From the NCBI GenBank assembly GCA_964626885.1, contig CAZVJA010000092.1, positions 1-19,236 on the forward strand: a stretch of 19,236 bases of DNA, read 5' to 3'. The position numbers were made by a program, and so were the translations under genes. Origin of the DNA: CAZVJA01 sp964626885. Its GTDB lineage: Bacteria; Planctomycetota; Planctomycetia; Planctomycetales; Planctomycetaceae. Within the stretch, counting starts at the first letter, position 1, and every line of letters begins with the position of its first letter. Shown here piece by piece: positions 7,060 to 13,970 of the stretch. Under the pieces are notes generated by a model. The model was not told the origin of the DNA and did not search any database. It saw only the letters and a list, made by a program, of their open reading frames with translations.

Positions 7060-8604
7060 CTACTCAAATTTCAGCGAATACACATCCGCCTCGCGGAGCA
7101 CCATTCGCAGAACCACCGGCTTCCCAATAAAAGATTCGACGCTCTTGTTCCCCTTCCAGCTCACCCGGCGGTCGAGCGAGTCGCCGTAGATCAAGTCACA
7201 GTCGTCGAGTGAATATCCCGGGACCGGCTTTCCATTGAGGTCGCGAAGTTCCACCTGCACCATCCCCGCGGCACTCGTCGCGACGTTGAGCGACAGCTCC
7301 TTCCCGGTGAAGGTGAACGGCTTGGTCGTGAACTCTCCCTGCTTCAGCTTGGCATGCATCGACGCGAACCCGTCGATCCGCAGTGAATAGCGGCGCAGCC
7401 GTGAGCTGCGCCGCGTGAAGTACGACTCGGTCGCATACAGAGAAAGCTCTCGCGGGGCGTCGTCCTTAGTCGATTCGGTCTCGACGACATGCCAGGCAAT
7501 GTAGTTGTCGCCGTATGACCAGTTGTGCCGCGTCCGCAACCCCGGGCGCAGGAAGACATCGTTGCTCTGCCGGAAGTTCGTTCCATCGCGGGTAGTAATA
7601 TAAACGGAATCGGTGATCGCCGTCCCGTAGCGCGGCGAGACGGTCATTCGTTTTTCGCGCAGATCCCACTCCGGCAAGAGCGGCGTCGAAGCGGTGAGGC
7701 CATGATCGACGTAGCGGGCGGGAAAGCCGATGTAAAGGTGCGGCGCCCGGAAATACGGCTTGAGCTGGCTGACGTAGAACTGCGCGAGTGGCTGCGGCCC
7801 TTCCCCTTCGGGAAAGTGAATCGTCCCCTCGTCGGTCCAGTGGAGATAGTCCTTGGAGACCGCGCGATTCACCAGCCTCGTTCCGGTGAAACCCGGCTCC
7901 GAGAATATCCGGTAGTAGAGGACGTACTTCTGCTCTTTGGCTGACCAGAAGGAGATGTTCTGCGAGTCGAACGCTCCTTTGTCGAAGACCGGCCGATCGG
8001 TCATCGGCTTCCAGTGAATGCCGTCGGGAGATTGATACGCCCAGACTCCCTTGTCGGTTTTCATCCCGGCTCCCGTTGCCTTGTAGCGCGCTTCGGGCCG
8101 GGTGTTCGGGTTCTCGTCGATGAAGGGGGAAAAGTCGTGACAGCTGCCGCCGTCTCCCATTTTGTCGAGGACGATGTTGTTCTCTTTTGATCCATTGAAT
8201 TCGCACAGCCCAAGCTTCGGCCGCTCCCAGTGAATGCCGTCGCGGCTCTCGAAATAGCCGATCGTCAGCGGCGCCCCCGGCTCAATTCCGTTGGGAATCT
8301 GCCAGGCGTGGTAGTACATGCGGTAAACCGATTCCTGCTCATCGTGCAGCACCGTGTAGTACCCGCAGCCGTTCCCTTCCCAGGGGGCATCGCAATGGAC
8401 GGCGACTTCTTCCCGCACCGGTTGATGCACCTGCAACTGCACGTTCTTCATCTGGTCGATGAGATGATCGTCGATGAACAACTCGCGGCGATTGCCGAGA
8501 TCAATCGGCTCGGCACCTTCCGCGAGTGACAGAGGACTTCCCGTGCTGAGGAAGAGGAATGCACTCACAACGAGTGAAACGGTCGGATGCTTTCTGAAGA
8601 ACAT
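7060..8604 (-). CDS. Secreted beta-propeller protein, GH43/GH32-like
   Basis: A 514-residue exported protein. The signal peptide is residues 1 to about 30 (MFFRKHPTV then a hydrophobic core, ending SLAEGA). The repeated motifs ESRDGIHWERP, QSPDGIHWKPM and VSKDYLHWTDE are the SxDGxHW blades seen in five-bladed propellers of the GH32/GH43/GH62 type. The opening DLGNRRELFIDDHLIDQM is a common start of large planctomycete protein groups of this kind. The final 120 residues form a beta-sandwich. Catalytic acids cannot be assigned by eye, so enzymatic activity is unproven. I chose the ATG at 8604, with GAAGGG about eight bases upstream, because it places the signal peptide first. An open frame reaching 8784 translates hairpin repeats and is not credible. 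The stop is at 7060, next to a half-palindrome AACCGGACCTAC. Confidence 0.75.
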   Translation of the reverse strand: MFFRKHPTVSLVVSAFLFLSTGSPLSLAEGAEPIDLGNRRELFIDDHLIDQMKNVQLQVHQPVREEVAVHCDAPWEGNGCGYYTVLHDEQESVYRMYYHAWQIPNGIEPGAPLTIGYFESRDGIHWERPKLGLCEFNGSKENNIVLDKMGDGGSCHDFSPFIDENPNTRPEARYKATGAGMKTDKGVWAYQSPDGIHWKPMTDRPVFDKGAFDSQNISFWSAKEQKYVLYYRIFSEPGFTGTRLVNRAVSKDYLHWTDEGTIHFPEGEGPQPLAQFYVSQLKPYFRAPHLYIGFPARYVDHGLTASTPLLPEWDLREKRMTVSPRYGTAITDSVYITTRDGTNFRQSNDVFLRPGLRTRHNWSYGDNYIAWHVVETESTKDDAPRELSLYATESYFTRRSSRLRRYSLRIDGFASMHAKLKQGEFTTKPFTFTGKELSLNVATSAAGMVQVELRDLNGKPVPGYSLDDCDLIYGDSLDRRVSWKGNKSVESFIGKPVVLRMVLREADVYSLKFE

Positions 8605-8696
8605 GCTGACAACCCTTCGATTTTCGGTGTCTGAAACCTGCTCCATTGTGGGGCGACATGCTGCCGAATGCCACTTCGGACTTGTCGCGCAATTTC

Positions 8697-8720
8697 GTCG
8701 GGCCGGTTCCACCGGCCGAC
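8697..8720. repeat. GTCGGGCCGG/CCGGCCGAC palindrome
   Basis: Inverted arms around a TTCCA loop; the first element of a hairpin cluster. It is similar in design to the GGTCCGG/CCGGACC palindromes at 8797 and 12140, with a half copy near 3977. Confidence 0.7.
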
Positions 8721-8749
8721 GGGTGCCACGGGCAGCTAGTCTGCCCGTG
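8721..8749 (+). repeat. GGGTGCCAC hairpin repeat, copy B
   Basis: Begins GGGTGC, then CACGGGCAG pairs perfectly with CTGCCCGTG across a five-base CTAGT loop. It directly abuts the palindrome that ends at 8720. Confidence 0.75.
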
Positions 8750-8757
8750 CGCGATTC

Positions 8758-8786
8758 CACTGGCTGACAAGCAGCCAGTGGCACCC
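8758..8786 (-). repeat. GGGTGCCAC hairpin repeat, copy C (inverted)
   Basis: Read on the minus strand, it begins GGGTGC and has a perfect 9-bp stem CACTGGCTG/CAGCCAGTG with loop CTTGT. Its stem sequence differs from copy B, yet pairing is kept. Copies B and C lie head to head, eight bases apart. Confidence 0.75.
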
Positions 8787-8796
8787 AAGCCCAGTA

Positions 8797-8818
8797 AGGT
8801 CCGGCTGGAACCGGACCT
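8797..8818. repeat. AGGTCCGG/CCGGACCT palindrome
   Basis: Eight-base perfect arms around CTGGAA. A six-base-arm version (GTCCGG/CCGGAC) is at 12140-12157, and a half copy lies at 7041-7056. Confidence 0.75.
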
Positions 8819-8846
8819 GCTCGCTCACCGCTTACTCAACCGCGCC

Positions 8847-8924
8847 GGGTGCCTGGGGTCGAACCGCTTCGGTTCGCCCCCAGTTCTTCGTTTCCTGGGG
8901 GCTCACTTCATTCGACCCCAGCCA
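8847..8924. repeat. TGGGGTCGA palindromic element, copy 2
   Basis: A 78-bp element matching 3073-3151. The outer arms are CTGGGGTCGAA (8853-8863) and TTCGACCCCAG (8911-8921), with inner runs CCCCCAG and CTGGGGG. It ends ten bases before the stop of the truncated kelch gene and is the last of five hairpins in 230 bases. Confidence 0.75.
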
Positions 8925-8933
8925 ACCGCCCGC

Positions 8934-9320
8934 TCACTCAGCCGTGCTGATCTTGCCGATCAGCAGCAGGTCGGGATGGTGCCCGTAGTATTCCCCGTCG
9001 ACGACTCCGCCGCCGNNNNNNNNNNNNNNNNNNNNNNNNNNNNNNNNNNNNNNNNNNNNNNNNNNNNNNNNNNNNNNNNNNNNNNNNNNNNNNNNNNNNN
9101 NNNNNNNNNNNNNNNCGCCGCCGAGCAGATAGAGTCGATCCTCCCGCAGCACCGACATCGGCAGGTTGTTGTCGATCGGCAGCGCGTCGGCCTTGCCGAA
9201 CGTGTCGGTGCGCGTGTCGTACACGAACACGTCGTTGTGTAATCCGCTCGCGGGCCGCTTCTGCGACGCCCGCCCGTACTTCTCGCGCAGGCTGCCATCG
9301 GGTCTCGCCCGGCAGGGAGG
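8934..9320 (-). pseudogene. 5'-truncated kelch-repeat protein, interrupted by assembly gap
   Basis: The minus-strand frame reads back from the stop at 8934 to a TGA at 9321-9323. Upstream of the gap it encodes DVFVYDTRTDTFGKADALP and DRLYLLGG, a kelch blade (VYD-x-TDTF then YLLGG). Beyond the gap it reads VVDGEYYGHHPDLLLIGK and stops. Kelch propellers need several blades and a start with a signal peptide; here only about one blade is left, and the space upstream is occupied by another gene. It is therefore best read as the 3' remnant of a kelch/N-acetylneuraminate-epimerase-like or galactose-oxidase-like gene. Alternatively, a misassembly near the gap has joined unrelated pieces. Confidence 0.6.
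9016..9115. other. Assembly gap (100 N)
   Basis: Exactly 100 unknown bases, the usual placeholder for a gap of unestimated size. Both flanks carry the same word, CGCCGCCG, so the break falls at a short GC-rich repeat. Confidence 0.97.
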
Positions 9321-9356
9321 TCAGTCAGCATCAGGTCTGTTCGAGAGCCAGAATAC

Positions 9357-9620
9357 TTAAGGCTGAACCAACCACGGGCTCGAAGATTTTTTGATCGACA
9401 GCGTTGTCGCCGGTGTTGACGCGTTCGACGTCGATGGCTGCGGGGTACTTGTCTTCGACCAGTTCGGGGGACGGTTGGTCCCGTCCGGAACCCAGACGCG
9501 GCGGGTCCGTCCGTCGGGTAACCGTTGTCGAATGAATATTGCAGAAGCTGTTTGGGTCATTGAGGCCGCGATGCACAAGGCCAGCGTGGCCACCGCGATT
9601 TTCCGGATGAGAGTCTTCAT
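9357..9620 (-). CDS. Small secreted protein, probably frameshifted
   Basis: As read, it is 87 residues with a clear signal peptide (1-27, ending QTASA), then IFIRQRLPDGRTRRVWVPDG and a Ser/Thr/Pro-rich tail. The ATG at 9620 has AAAGGAG upstream. The tail looks like an out-of-frame reading. After the C5 run (plus-strand GGGGG at 9466-9470), the neighbouring frame has strongly C-biased third positions. It reads ELVEDKYPAAIDVERVNTGD and continues to a TGA at 9331. One extra base in that run would give a 96-residue protein, 9331-9620. No family is recognised. The signal peptide and MKT start resemble the two larger exported genes upstream. Confidence 0.55.
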   Translation of the reverse strand: MKTLIRKIAVATLALCIAASMTQTASAIFIRQRLPDGRTRRVWVPDGTNRPPNWSKTSTPQPSTSNASTPATTLSIKKSSSPWLVQP

Positions 9621-9681
9621 CTGTCGTTTCTCCTTTGTTTCTCGTGGACCGACCGGCTTGGATGGACGAGTCAGCTCGCTC

Positions 9682-9717
9682 TTTCCGGGGGCTCGCCCGC
9701 GGCTCGACCCCGGCCAC
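9682..9717. repeat. Possible half copy of the TGGGGTCGA element
   Basis: The sequence TTTCCGGGGGCTCG followed by GGCTCGACCCCGGCCA resembles the right half of the elements at 3073 and 8847 (TTTCCTGGGGGCTCA, then TCGACCCCAGCCA). The left half is missing. Confidence 0.4.
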
Positions 9718-9790
9718 ACAAGCTGTCAGTTCGACTCGGTCGGTTCACTAATCAATGGTTCGGTTTATGAAGGGGACCTGAAAGTTTTTC

Positions 9791-9807
9791 GCGGTAAAGT
9801 TTGCCGC
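9791..9807. other. 17-bp palindrome just past a stop codon
   Basis: GCGGTAAAGTTTGCCGC is nearly self-complementary and lies two bases beyond the stop of the minus-strand gene ending at 9810. There is no T-run on that strand, so a rho-independent terminator is doubtful; it may be a 3'-end stabilising hairpin or a binding site. Confidence 0.4.
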
Positions 9808-9809
9808 AG

Positions 9810-10733
9810 TTACTGCTCGCGAACACTTTCGACCGTGAGCCGCCGATCTGGCACGAGAGAGATCAGCTTCTGGCGGAACTGCTCTGCTTGATCTTTGTCG
9901 TCAAAGCTCATCTCTAACTGAGAGAACGTGTGAACAAGCAGCACGCTCCGGATCGAACTTCCGTTGGAGAACGGCGTGTCGATTCCGTTGCTCTTTGTCG
10001 TTCGGATGCGGGTGTCGAGGCCCAAAGGATTCAGCTTGGTGCGGGCAAACTCCTTGGCATCGAACCCATTGCTCAGATCGTTCGGGTACTCGCGGGCGAC
10101 AACCCAATCTCCGTTGGTGCCGTAGCGGACCACAAACGAGACCTCCCTGCCTTTCAAGGTCAACGATTTCGACGAGTACTGATACGGTCCGGTATCAAAA
10201 CTATGGACGTCCACTCTAAGCCGGACTGACTTGTTCGTCGGACTTAATTGGGCGAGTAGCTGGCGTTCGCCTCCGGACGGAATCGTCACTTTCCCGATGG
10301 CCCCGGTGGTGACAACATTCCATCGGCCATTGTCCAAGTACATGAACTCGTAGTTGACGGTTTCACTGGGTGCATTTGCGGCCAGGCTCACGGTGGCCGA
10401 GAGCATGATCGCGCCCCCTTCGCGCTTCGCGGTAAATTGCTTGACATACGGACGGCTGGCCATTTTTACCTCCCTGGCCCGGGAGCTCTGAGCGGGCTTC
10501 GTCGCGGGATCGACGATGACCCCCCGGTCGAGCACCTTGCTTGTGGGTGGACTGCTCGGAGAATTTGGTGCAACGATGATGTCCTTGCTGAGCACCTTCC
10601 CTTGAACGGCGGAGTCTGACGAGCGGGATTTCCCCTTGGGGCGAGTCATGATCCCGCTGTCGGCATAGGCCGGCAAACTCAGCAGAGCGGAAACGGCGAT
10701 TGCAGCCACCAGGTTCGTGAGAGGGGTCTTCAT
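9810..10733 (-). CDS. Secreted protein of unknown family, paralog A
   Basis: A 307-residue exported protein. The signal peptide is residues 1-24 (ending PAYA). Two copies of a short motif follow, KVLSKDIIVAP near 46-56 and KVLDRGVIVDP near 66-76. From about residue 97 there is a beta-rich central region (VKQFTAKREGGAIMLSATV, then SVRLRVDV, then GREVSFVVRYGTN). The C-terminal helix contains DDKDQAEQFRQKLISL. It is clearly homologous to the next gene upstream (11082-11999): same order of parts, same DSAVQGKVLSKD stretch, same AKRE-x-G junction. AAAGGAG lies before the ATG, within a 5' leader that is also shared with the paralog. I know no function; export and the short lysine-rich motifs suggest an envelope role. 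Confidence 0.75.
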   Translation of the reverse strand: MKTPLTNLVAAIAVSALLSLPAYADSGIMTRPKGKSRSSDSAVQGKVLSKDIIVAPNSPSSPPTSKVLDRGVIVDPATKPAQSSRAREVKMASRPYVKQFTAKREGGAIMLSATVSLAANAPSETVNYEFMYLDNGRWNVVTTGAIGKVTIPSGGERQLLAQLSPTNKSVRLRVDVHSFDTGPYQYSSKSLTLKGREVSFVVRYGTNGDWVVAREYPNDLSNGFDAKEFARTKLNPLGLDTRIRTTKSNGIDTPFSNGSSIRSVLLVHTFSQLEMSFDDKDQAEQFRQKLISLVPDRRLTVESVREQ

Positions 10734-10808
10734 CGGAAACTCCTTTGCCGTGCAAGCAGCATTTTGTGAGGATTTGGGACGTTGGTCGGGTCATCGACAC
10801 TATGTTGA

Positions 10809-10834
10809 AGCGCGGGAATTTCTCCGTTGTTACA
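10809..10834 (-). promoter_or_regulatory. Putative ECF-type promoter of paralog A
   Basis: On the minus strand, TGTAAC (10834-10829), 16 bases, then CGCT (10812-10809). The identical pair and spacing precede paralog B. AAC-type -35 and CGT-like -10 words are typical of promoters read by ECF sigma factors. The spacer also shares CGGA and TCC words with the other copy. Whether this is used is inference. Confidence 0.45.
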
Positions 10835-10956
10835 AGGAAATGGGAAAATCACGAAACAACCCAGACAACCAGTGCCGCTCGGCGTCATGGCGGGGCTTGG
10901 TTTCGGTCGGTCAGCGCACCTGTACATCTGGGTGAACGGGTCAGGAGCCGGGACGC

Positions 10957-11011
10957 AAAAACCGCGACCCAGATTCGGCAAGGTTTTTAGCCCTGCCTGG
11001 TCTGGGTCGCG
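10957..11011 (-). terminator. Rho-independent terminator, nested hairpin
   Basis: Read on the minus strand, CGCGACCCAGA (11011-11001) pairs perfectly with TCTGGGTCGCG (10973-10963), followed by GTTTTTGC. Inside the 27-base loop, a second stem pairs GGCAGGG with CCTTGCC (one G-T) around CTAAAAA. It lies 71 bases beyond the stop of paralog B and would insulate it from paralog A, which then needs its own promoter. Confidence 0.7.
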
Positions 11012-11081
11012 TTTGCATGGCTGCTAAGGGGATTACGTTTAGAAATCGGTGTCGAGAGCTAAGGGTCTGACGTTCGATTCC

Positions 11082-11999
11082 TCACTCTTCGGTCACTCGC
11101 GTCCAAACCCGAACACTGTCGTGGATCAACGATTTCATCGTGCGGGAGTATTCCAGGGCTTCTTCCGCGGTGTCAAAGGTTCGGGTCAAGGTTCCGGGGG
11201 TTCGCACCCAGAGCTTCACTTCCTCTGTGTCGGAAGTTAACCCCTTGGAAGTCTTTATGCTGACCTTCCCCTGAAATCCGTAAGCAGCCAACTCCTCGGC
11301 GCGTTTCTTGGCGGCGGCTCCCTGAAGCTGGTTCGTATCGACTTCACCTTTGCGCATATAAGCCAGAACCCATTCGTCCGCGTTGGTCGCGTAGGCCAGG
11401 ACAAACGAGACTTTGAGGGCTTTGAGCTTGTACGTTTTTGATGCTTCCGGAGCGGAATACGTGTTAGCACCGGCGGCCATGACGTCGATTCTGAGCTCCA
11501 CGAAATCGTTGGTCGGCGCCATCGCGGTCGAGACGTCGAGCGGCTGCCCCGCCGGAATCGTCACGGCCCCGCCGGCCAGCTGCTTCCATCGTCCGCCGAC
11601 CCTTCGGGCGATCGTGTATCGGACATTCGTCGGCTGATCCATCGCGGTGCTGAGGAACGCGGGGATGACAATCCGGCCGGATTCACGCTTCGCGGAGAAT
11701 GAACTGACGTACACACCCATGGCCCGGTGCACATCTTTCACCCGGGAGTTCTGAGCCCGGCGGGTCGCGGGATCGACGATAACGTCCTTGCCGATGACCT
11801 TGCCGGCTGCGGGGCTGCTTGCAGAGTCGTTCGCGGGAGTGGGGGCGACAATGACGTCCTTGCTGAGAACCTTTCCTTGGACGGCCGAATCCATCGCCCT
11901 TCCCTTGCGGGTGTAGATCCCTGTATCGGCGTTGGCGGGGACTGTTGACAGCGAACACAACGCGGCGGCTGCCAGGAAACTGATGAGAAGCGTCTTCAT
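11082..11999 (-). CDS. Secreted protein of unknown family, paralog B
   Basis: A 305-residue exported protein, paralog of the gene at 9810. The signal peptide is residues 1-24 (ending PANA). The motif pair is KVLSKDVIVAP at 43-53 and KVIGKDVIVDP at 67-77. The second copy is followed by ATRRAQNSRVKDV, which matches ATKPAQSSRAREV in paralog A. A beta-rich middle follows (YVSSFSAKRESGRIVIPAF, ELRIDVMA, KALKVSFVLAYATN), and the C-terminus has DTAEEALEYSRTMKSL. I chose the ATG at 11999, with AAGGAG six bases upstream, instead of an in-frame ATG at 12032, because it puts the signal peptide at the start. Middle and C-terminal parts are more diverged than the motif region, so the N-terminal motif segment appears to be the most constrained. 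Confidence 0.75.
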   Translation of the reverse strand: MKTLLISFLAAAALCSLSTVPANADTGIYTRKGRAMDSAVQGKVLSKDVIVAPTPANDSASSPAAGKVIGKDVIVDPATRRAQNSRVKDVHRAMGVYVSSFSAKRESGRIVIPAFLSTAMDQPTNVRYTIARRVGGRWKQLAGGAVTIPAGQPLDVSTAMAPTNDFVELRIDVMAAGANTYSAPEASKTYKLKALKVSFVLAYATNADEWVLAYMRKGEVDTNQLQGAAAKKRAEELAAYGFQGKVSIKTSKGLTSDTEEVKLWVRTPGTLTRTFDTAEEALEYSRTMKSLIHDSVRVWTRVTEE

Positions 12000-12072
12000 G
12001 GGAAACTCCTTGGCTGCGTTCGCAGCGGGCATTGAGGGTTTTGGTTACTTTCCGGTGTCCGACACGTTACTC

Positions 12073-12098
12073 AGCGCAGGACTTTCCGCTTTGTTACA
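12073..12098 (-). promoter_or_regulatory. Putative ECF-type promoter of paralog B
   Basis: On the minus strand, TGTAAC (12098-12093), 16 bases, then CGCT (12076-12073), as upstream of paralog A. The two leaders also share GTGTCG downstream of the box. It lies about 75 bases before the start codon. Confidence 0.45.
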
Positions 12099-12139
12099 GA
12101 AAAATCTTCTCGTGACCCGGAAATACCATCGAGTTAATC

Positions 12140-12157
12140 GTCCGGCTGAAACCGGAC
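12140..12157. repeat. GTCCGG/CCGGAC palindrome
   Basis: Six-base arms around CTGAAA, same family as 8797-8818. It sits just beyond the stop of the portal gene and could double as its 3' hairpin. Confidence 0.6.
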
Positions 12158-12169
12158 CTGAGAGCAGCC

Positions 12170-13552
12170 CTATCCCTCCTCCACCGTCCGCTGAAACCCC
12201 ACGCTCGCCGGCACGGGGACGCGGTCCCCTTCTTTCCAGGGGGGCAGGCCCAATAGCCGGGTGCGGATGTCGTTCTGGTCGACGCAATACTGGCTGGCCG
12301 CGAACTGCCATTTGCGCAAGGTCTGCTCCGGGTCGTGCGGCTCGCAGGGGGCGATCCAGACCCGCAGCTTTTCGTCCGGCCGCGCGAATCGCGGCGCGAC
12401 CCATTTCGTCATCACCTGCGACATCGTCTCGATCATCGGGTTGACGGTGTTGCTGCAGAGGTGATGGTCGGCAATCGCGGAACTTGCCCGGTTGGCCCCT
12501 TCCACCTGCCCGGCCGAAATCGGATTCACGCCGAACCCTTCATAGATGTCGGCCTTCGTCAGTGCGCTCGAGTCCATGAACGCCATCTCCGACGGCTTGT
12601 GCGACAGGATCTTCACGTCGCGAATCAGCGCGTCGAGCACGATGGGCAAGCCGAACTTCTGCACCCCTTGGTACTCCTGCTTCATCCAAGTGGTGATCTG
12701 CCGGCGCTGCGTGGGGGTGAGCTTCACCTGCCGTTGGCCGTCGGTCATGGCGGCATCGCCGGCGATGAGGGCGACGTGCGGGTTGACACTGTTGCGGAAT
12801 GCCACCTGCTGCGCCGCCTGGATCGACTCGTCCGCCAGCACCGACCGCGCCTGCATCTGCAACGGGCTCAAGCAGCCAAGCGGATTCGCGGGGTCGGGAA
12901 AGTAGAAATGCGCCATCGAATCGGCCGGTACGACGAGCGGCTGGCCGAGCGTGCCCGGGGGACGGACCTCCCATTCGGCTCGCAGCTTGCCGTTTTTGCC
13001 GCGCGGCGTGACCCAGGTGGTGGGGATCGGCGTGATCTCATGCCGTCCGTGGTTCTCGGTCATCATCCAGAAGGCGCGCCCCGTGACGAGCCAGCTGGGG
13101 ATCGTCATGCCGAACAGCATTGCGCGGACCATCAGATCGTTCGGATCTTCGATCGCCGCCAATAGCGGATGATCTTCGAGAATGTCGAGCCGATCCGCGC
13201 CGAACTGTTTGACCGACAGCGGCAGATCGTTCGCGCGGAGCAGCCCTGAGTCGAGCAGCGATTTCACCGTTCGTCTTCCTTGTCCGGGAGTGACGACCCG
13301 CGCGACGAATACCGGCTGCCCGGCGATCCGCTGTGTGATGACCCGCACGGCGGCGTAGACTCGCCCATGAAAGTGACGGTACTGCTCGGCGGCCGCTTCA
13401 AGGTTCGTGCCGTCGCCGCCGAAGAGCGAGCCGAGCCCGCCGGCGGAAGACATCAGCATCTGATGGAGTTGCGGCGTCGATTGCTTGCGGGCAGCCAGCC
13501 GCGCGGCCCGGTCGTACGCCGTGAAGAGGGAGCGTTCGAGTGTTTCAAGCAT
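12170..13552 (-). CDS. Phage portal protein, HK97-like
   Basis: A 460-residue protein, normal length for this family. Recognisable portal features are the early helix YAAVRVITQRIAGQPVFV (66-83), EDHPLLAAIEDPNDLM (126-141), and the wing/stem region with WLVTGRAFWMM (154-164). These are followed by PLGCLSPLQM and NSVNPHVALIAGD. The distal part has QVEGANRASSAIADHHLCSN and a long helix to IETMSQVMTKWVAPRF. In phage, twelve copies form the ring through which terminase packs DNA. It is intact, with no stop codon or frameshift. Its ATG lies inside the end of the upstream coiled-coil gene (8-nt overlap) with AGGAG in that gene, so translation is probably coupled. Confidence 0.85.
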   Translation of the reverse strand: MLETLERSLFTAYDRAARLAARKQSTPQLHQMLMSSAGGLGSLFGGDGTNLEAAAEQYRHFHGRVYAAVRVITQRIAGQPVFVARVVTPGQGRRTVKSLLDSGLLRANDLPLSVKQFGADRLDILEDHPLLAAIEDPNDLMVRAMLFGMTIPSWLVTGRAFWMMTENHGRHEITPIPTTWVTPRGKNGKLRAEWEVRPPGTLGQPLVVPADSMAHFYFPDPANPLGCLSPLQMQARSVLADESIQAAQQVAFRNSVNPHVALIAGDAAMTDGQRQVKLTPTQRRQITTWMKQEYQGVQKFGLPIVLDALIRDVKILSHKPSEMAFMDSSALTKADIYEGFGVNPISAGQVEGANRASSAIADHHLCSNTVNPMIETMSQVMTKWVAPRFARPDEKLRVWIAPCEPHDPEQTLRKWQFAASQYCVDQNDIRTRLLGLPPWKEGDRVPVPASVGFQRTVEEG

Positions 13553-13865
13553 TGGATTCGATCTCCTGCACGGGTTGTGTCATGCGGTAAGGGGTGGAGC
13601 CAGTCACCGGAAAACTCAGCTCTCGGGTCTCGGCTTTCACTCGCTCGAGATTGCGGGCGATCACCGCCGAAAGTTCATCGATTTCGACCTGTTGAATGCG
13701 GTTGGTCGATTGCAGCTTGCGGAGCTCTTCTTCCACTTCGCGGACGCGGTCGCTGAGTTTTTCGATTTGCAGATCGCTCGCTACGACAAGCTGCTGCAAC
13801 CGCCGTTCCCGACGTGATGGGCCGGAGGTTCGTGAACCGAAAAACTTCGAGAAACATGTGAGCAT
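13545..13865 (-). CDS. Small coiled-coil protein in packaging cassette
   Basis: A 106-residue protein. After a basic N-terminus (SRRERRLQQ), residues about 23-78 form a heptad-like coiled coil (LQIEKLSDRVREVEEELRK and onward to VIARNLERVKAE). The tail is short and polar. GAGGAG lies five bases before the ATG. It overlaps the portal gene by 8 bases. The place between terL and portal is often taken by small accessory packaging or head-tail proteins, but no family is recognised. Confidence 0.65.
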   Translation of the reverse strand: MLTCFSKFFGSRTSGPSRRERRLQQLVVASDLQIEKLSDRVREVEEELRKLQSTNRIQQVEIDELSAVIARNLERVKAETRELSFPVTGSTPYRMTQPVQEIESNA

Positions 13866-13899
13866 TGAATCTCCTCAATGACGAACACGACGCGATCGT

Positions 13900-13928
13900 G
13901 GGTGCCACTGCTGGCTTGTCCAGCAGTG
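13900..13928 (+). repeat. GGGTGCCAC hairpin repeat, copy D
   Basis: A perfect 9-bp stem CACTGCTGG/CCAGCAGTG with loop CTTGT. It differs from the translated copy F (18968-18996) at a single base. It lies between terL and the coiled-coil gene. Confidence 0.75.
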
Positions 13929-13970
13929 TGGTCTTGGATTTGGCAACCGATCAATTGCTGCAATCATTCA

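Larger units (their letters stand above)
10734..11081. other. 348-bp spacer between the two paralogs
   Basis: Contains the leader and putative promoter of paralog A (up to about 10834) and the terminator hairpin behind paralog B (10957-11011). The rest, including small open frames on the plus strand, shows nothing recognisable. Confidence 0.6.

Noticed and set aside
8605..8784. N-terminal extension of the propeller protein to 8784
   Set aside because: It would translate hairpin repeats B and C and put 60 polar residues before a clear signal peptide.
8697..8924. CRISPR array
   Set aside because: The repeats belong to different families with irregular spacing and are self-palindromic without unique spacers; no cas genes are present.
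9116..9331. An ATG at 9331 overlapping the TGA of the corrected small exported gene (TGATG) as the kelch start
   Set aside because: It is in a different frame from the kelch residues and its translation is not kelch-like.
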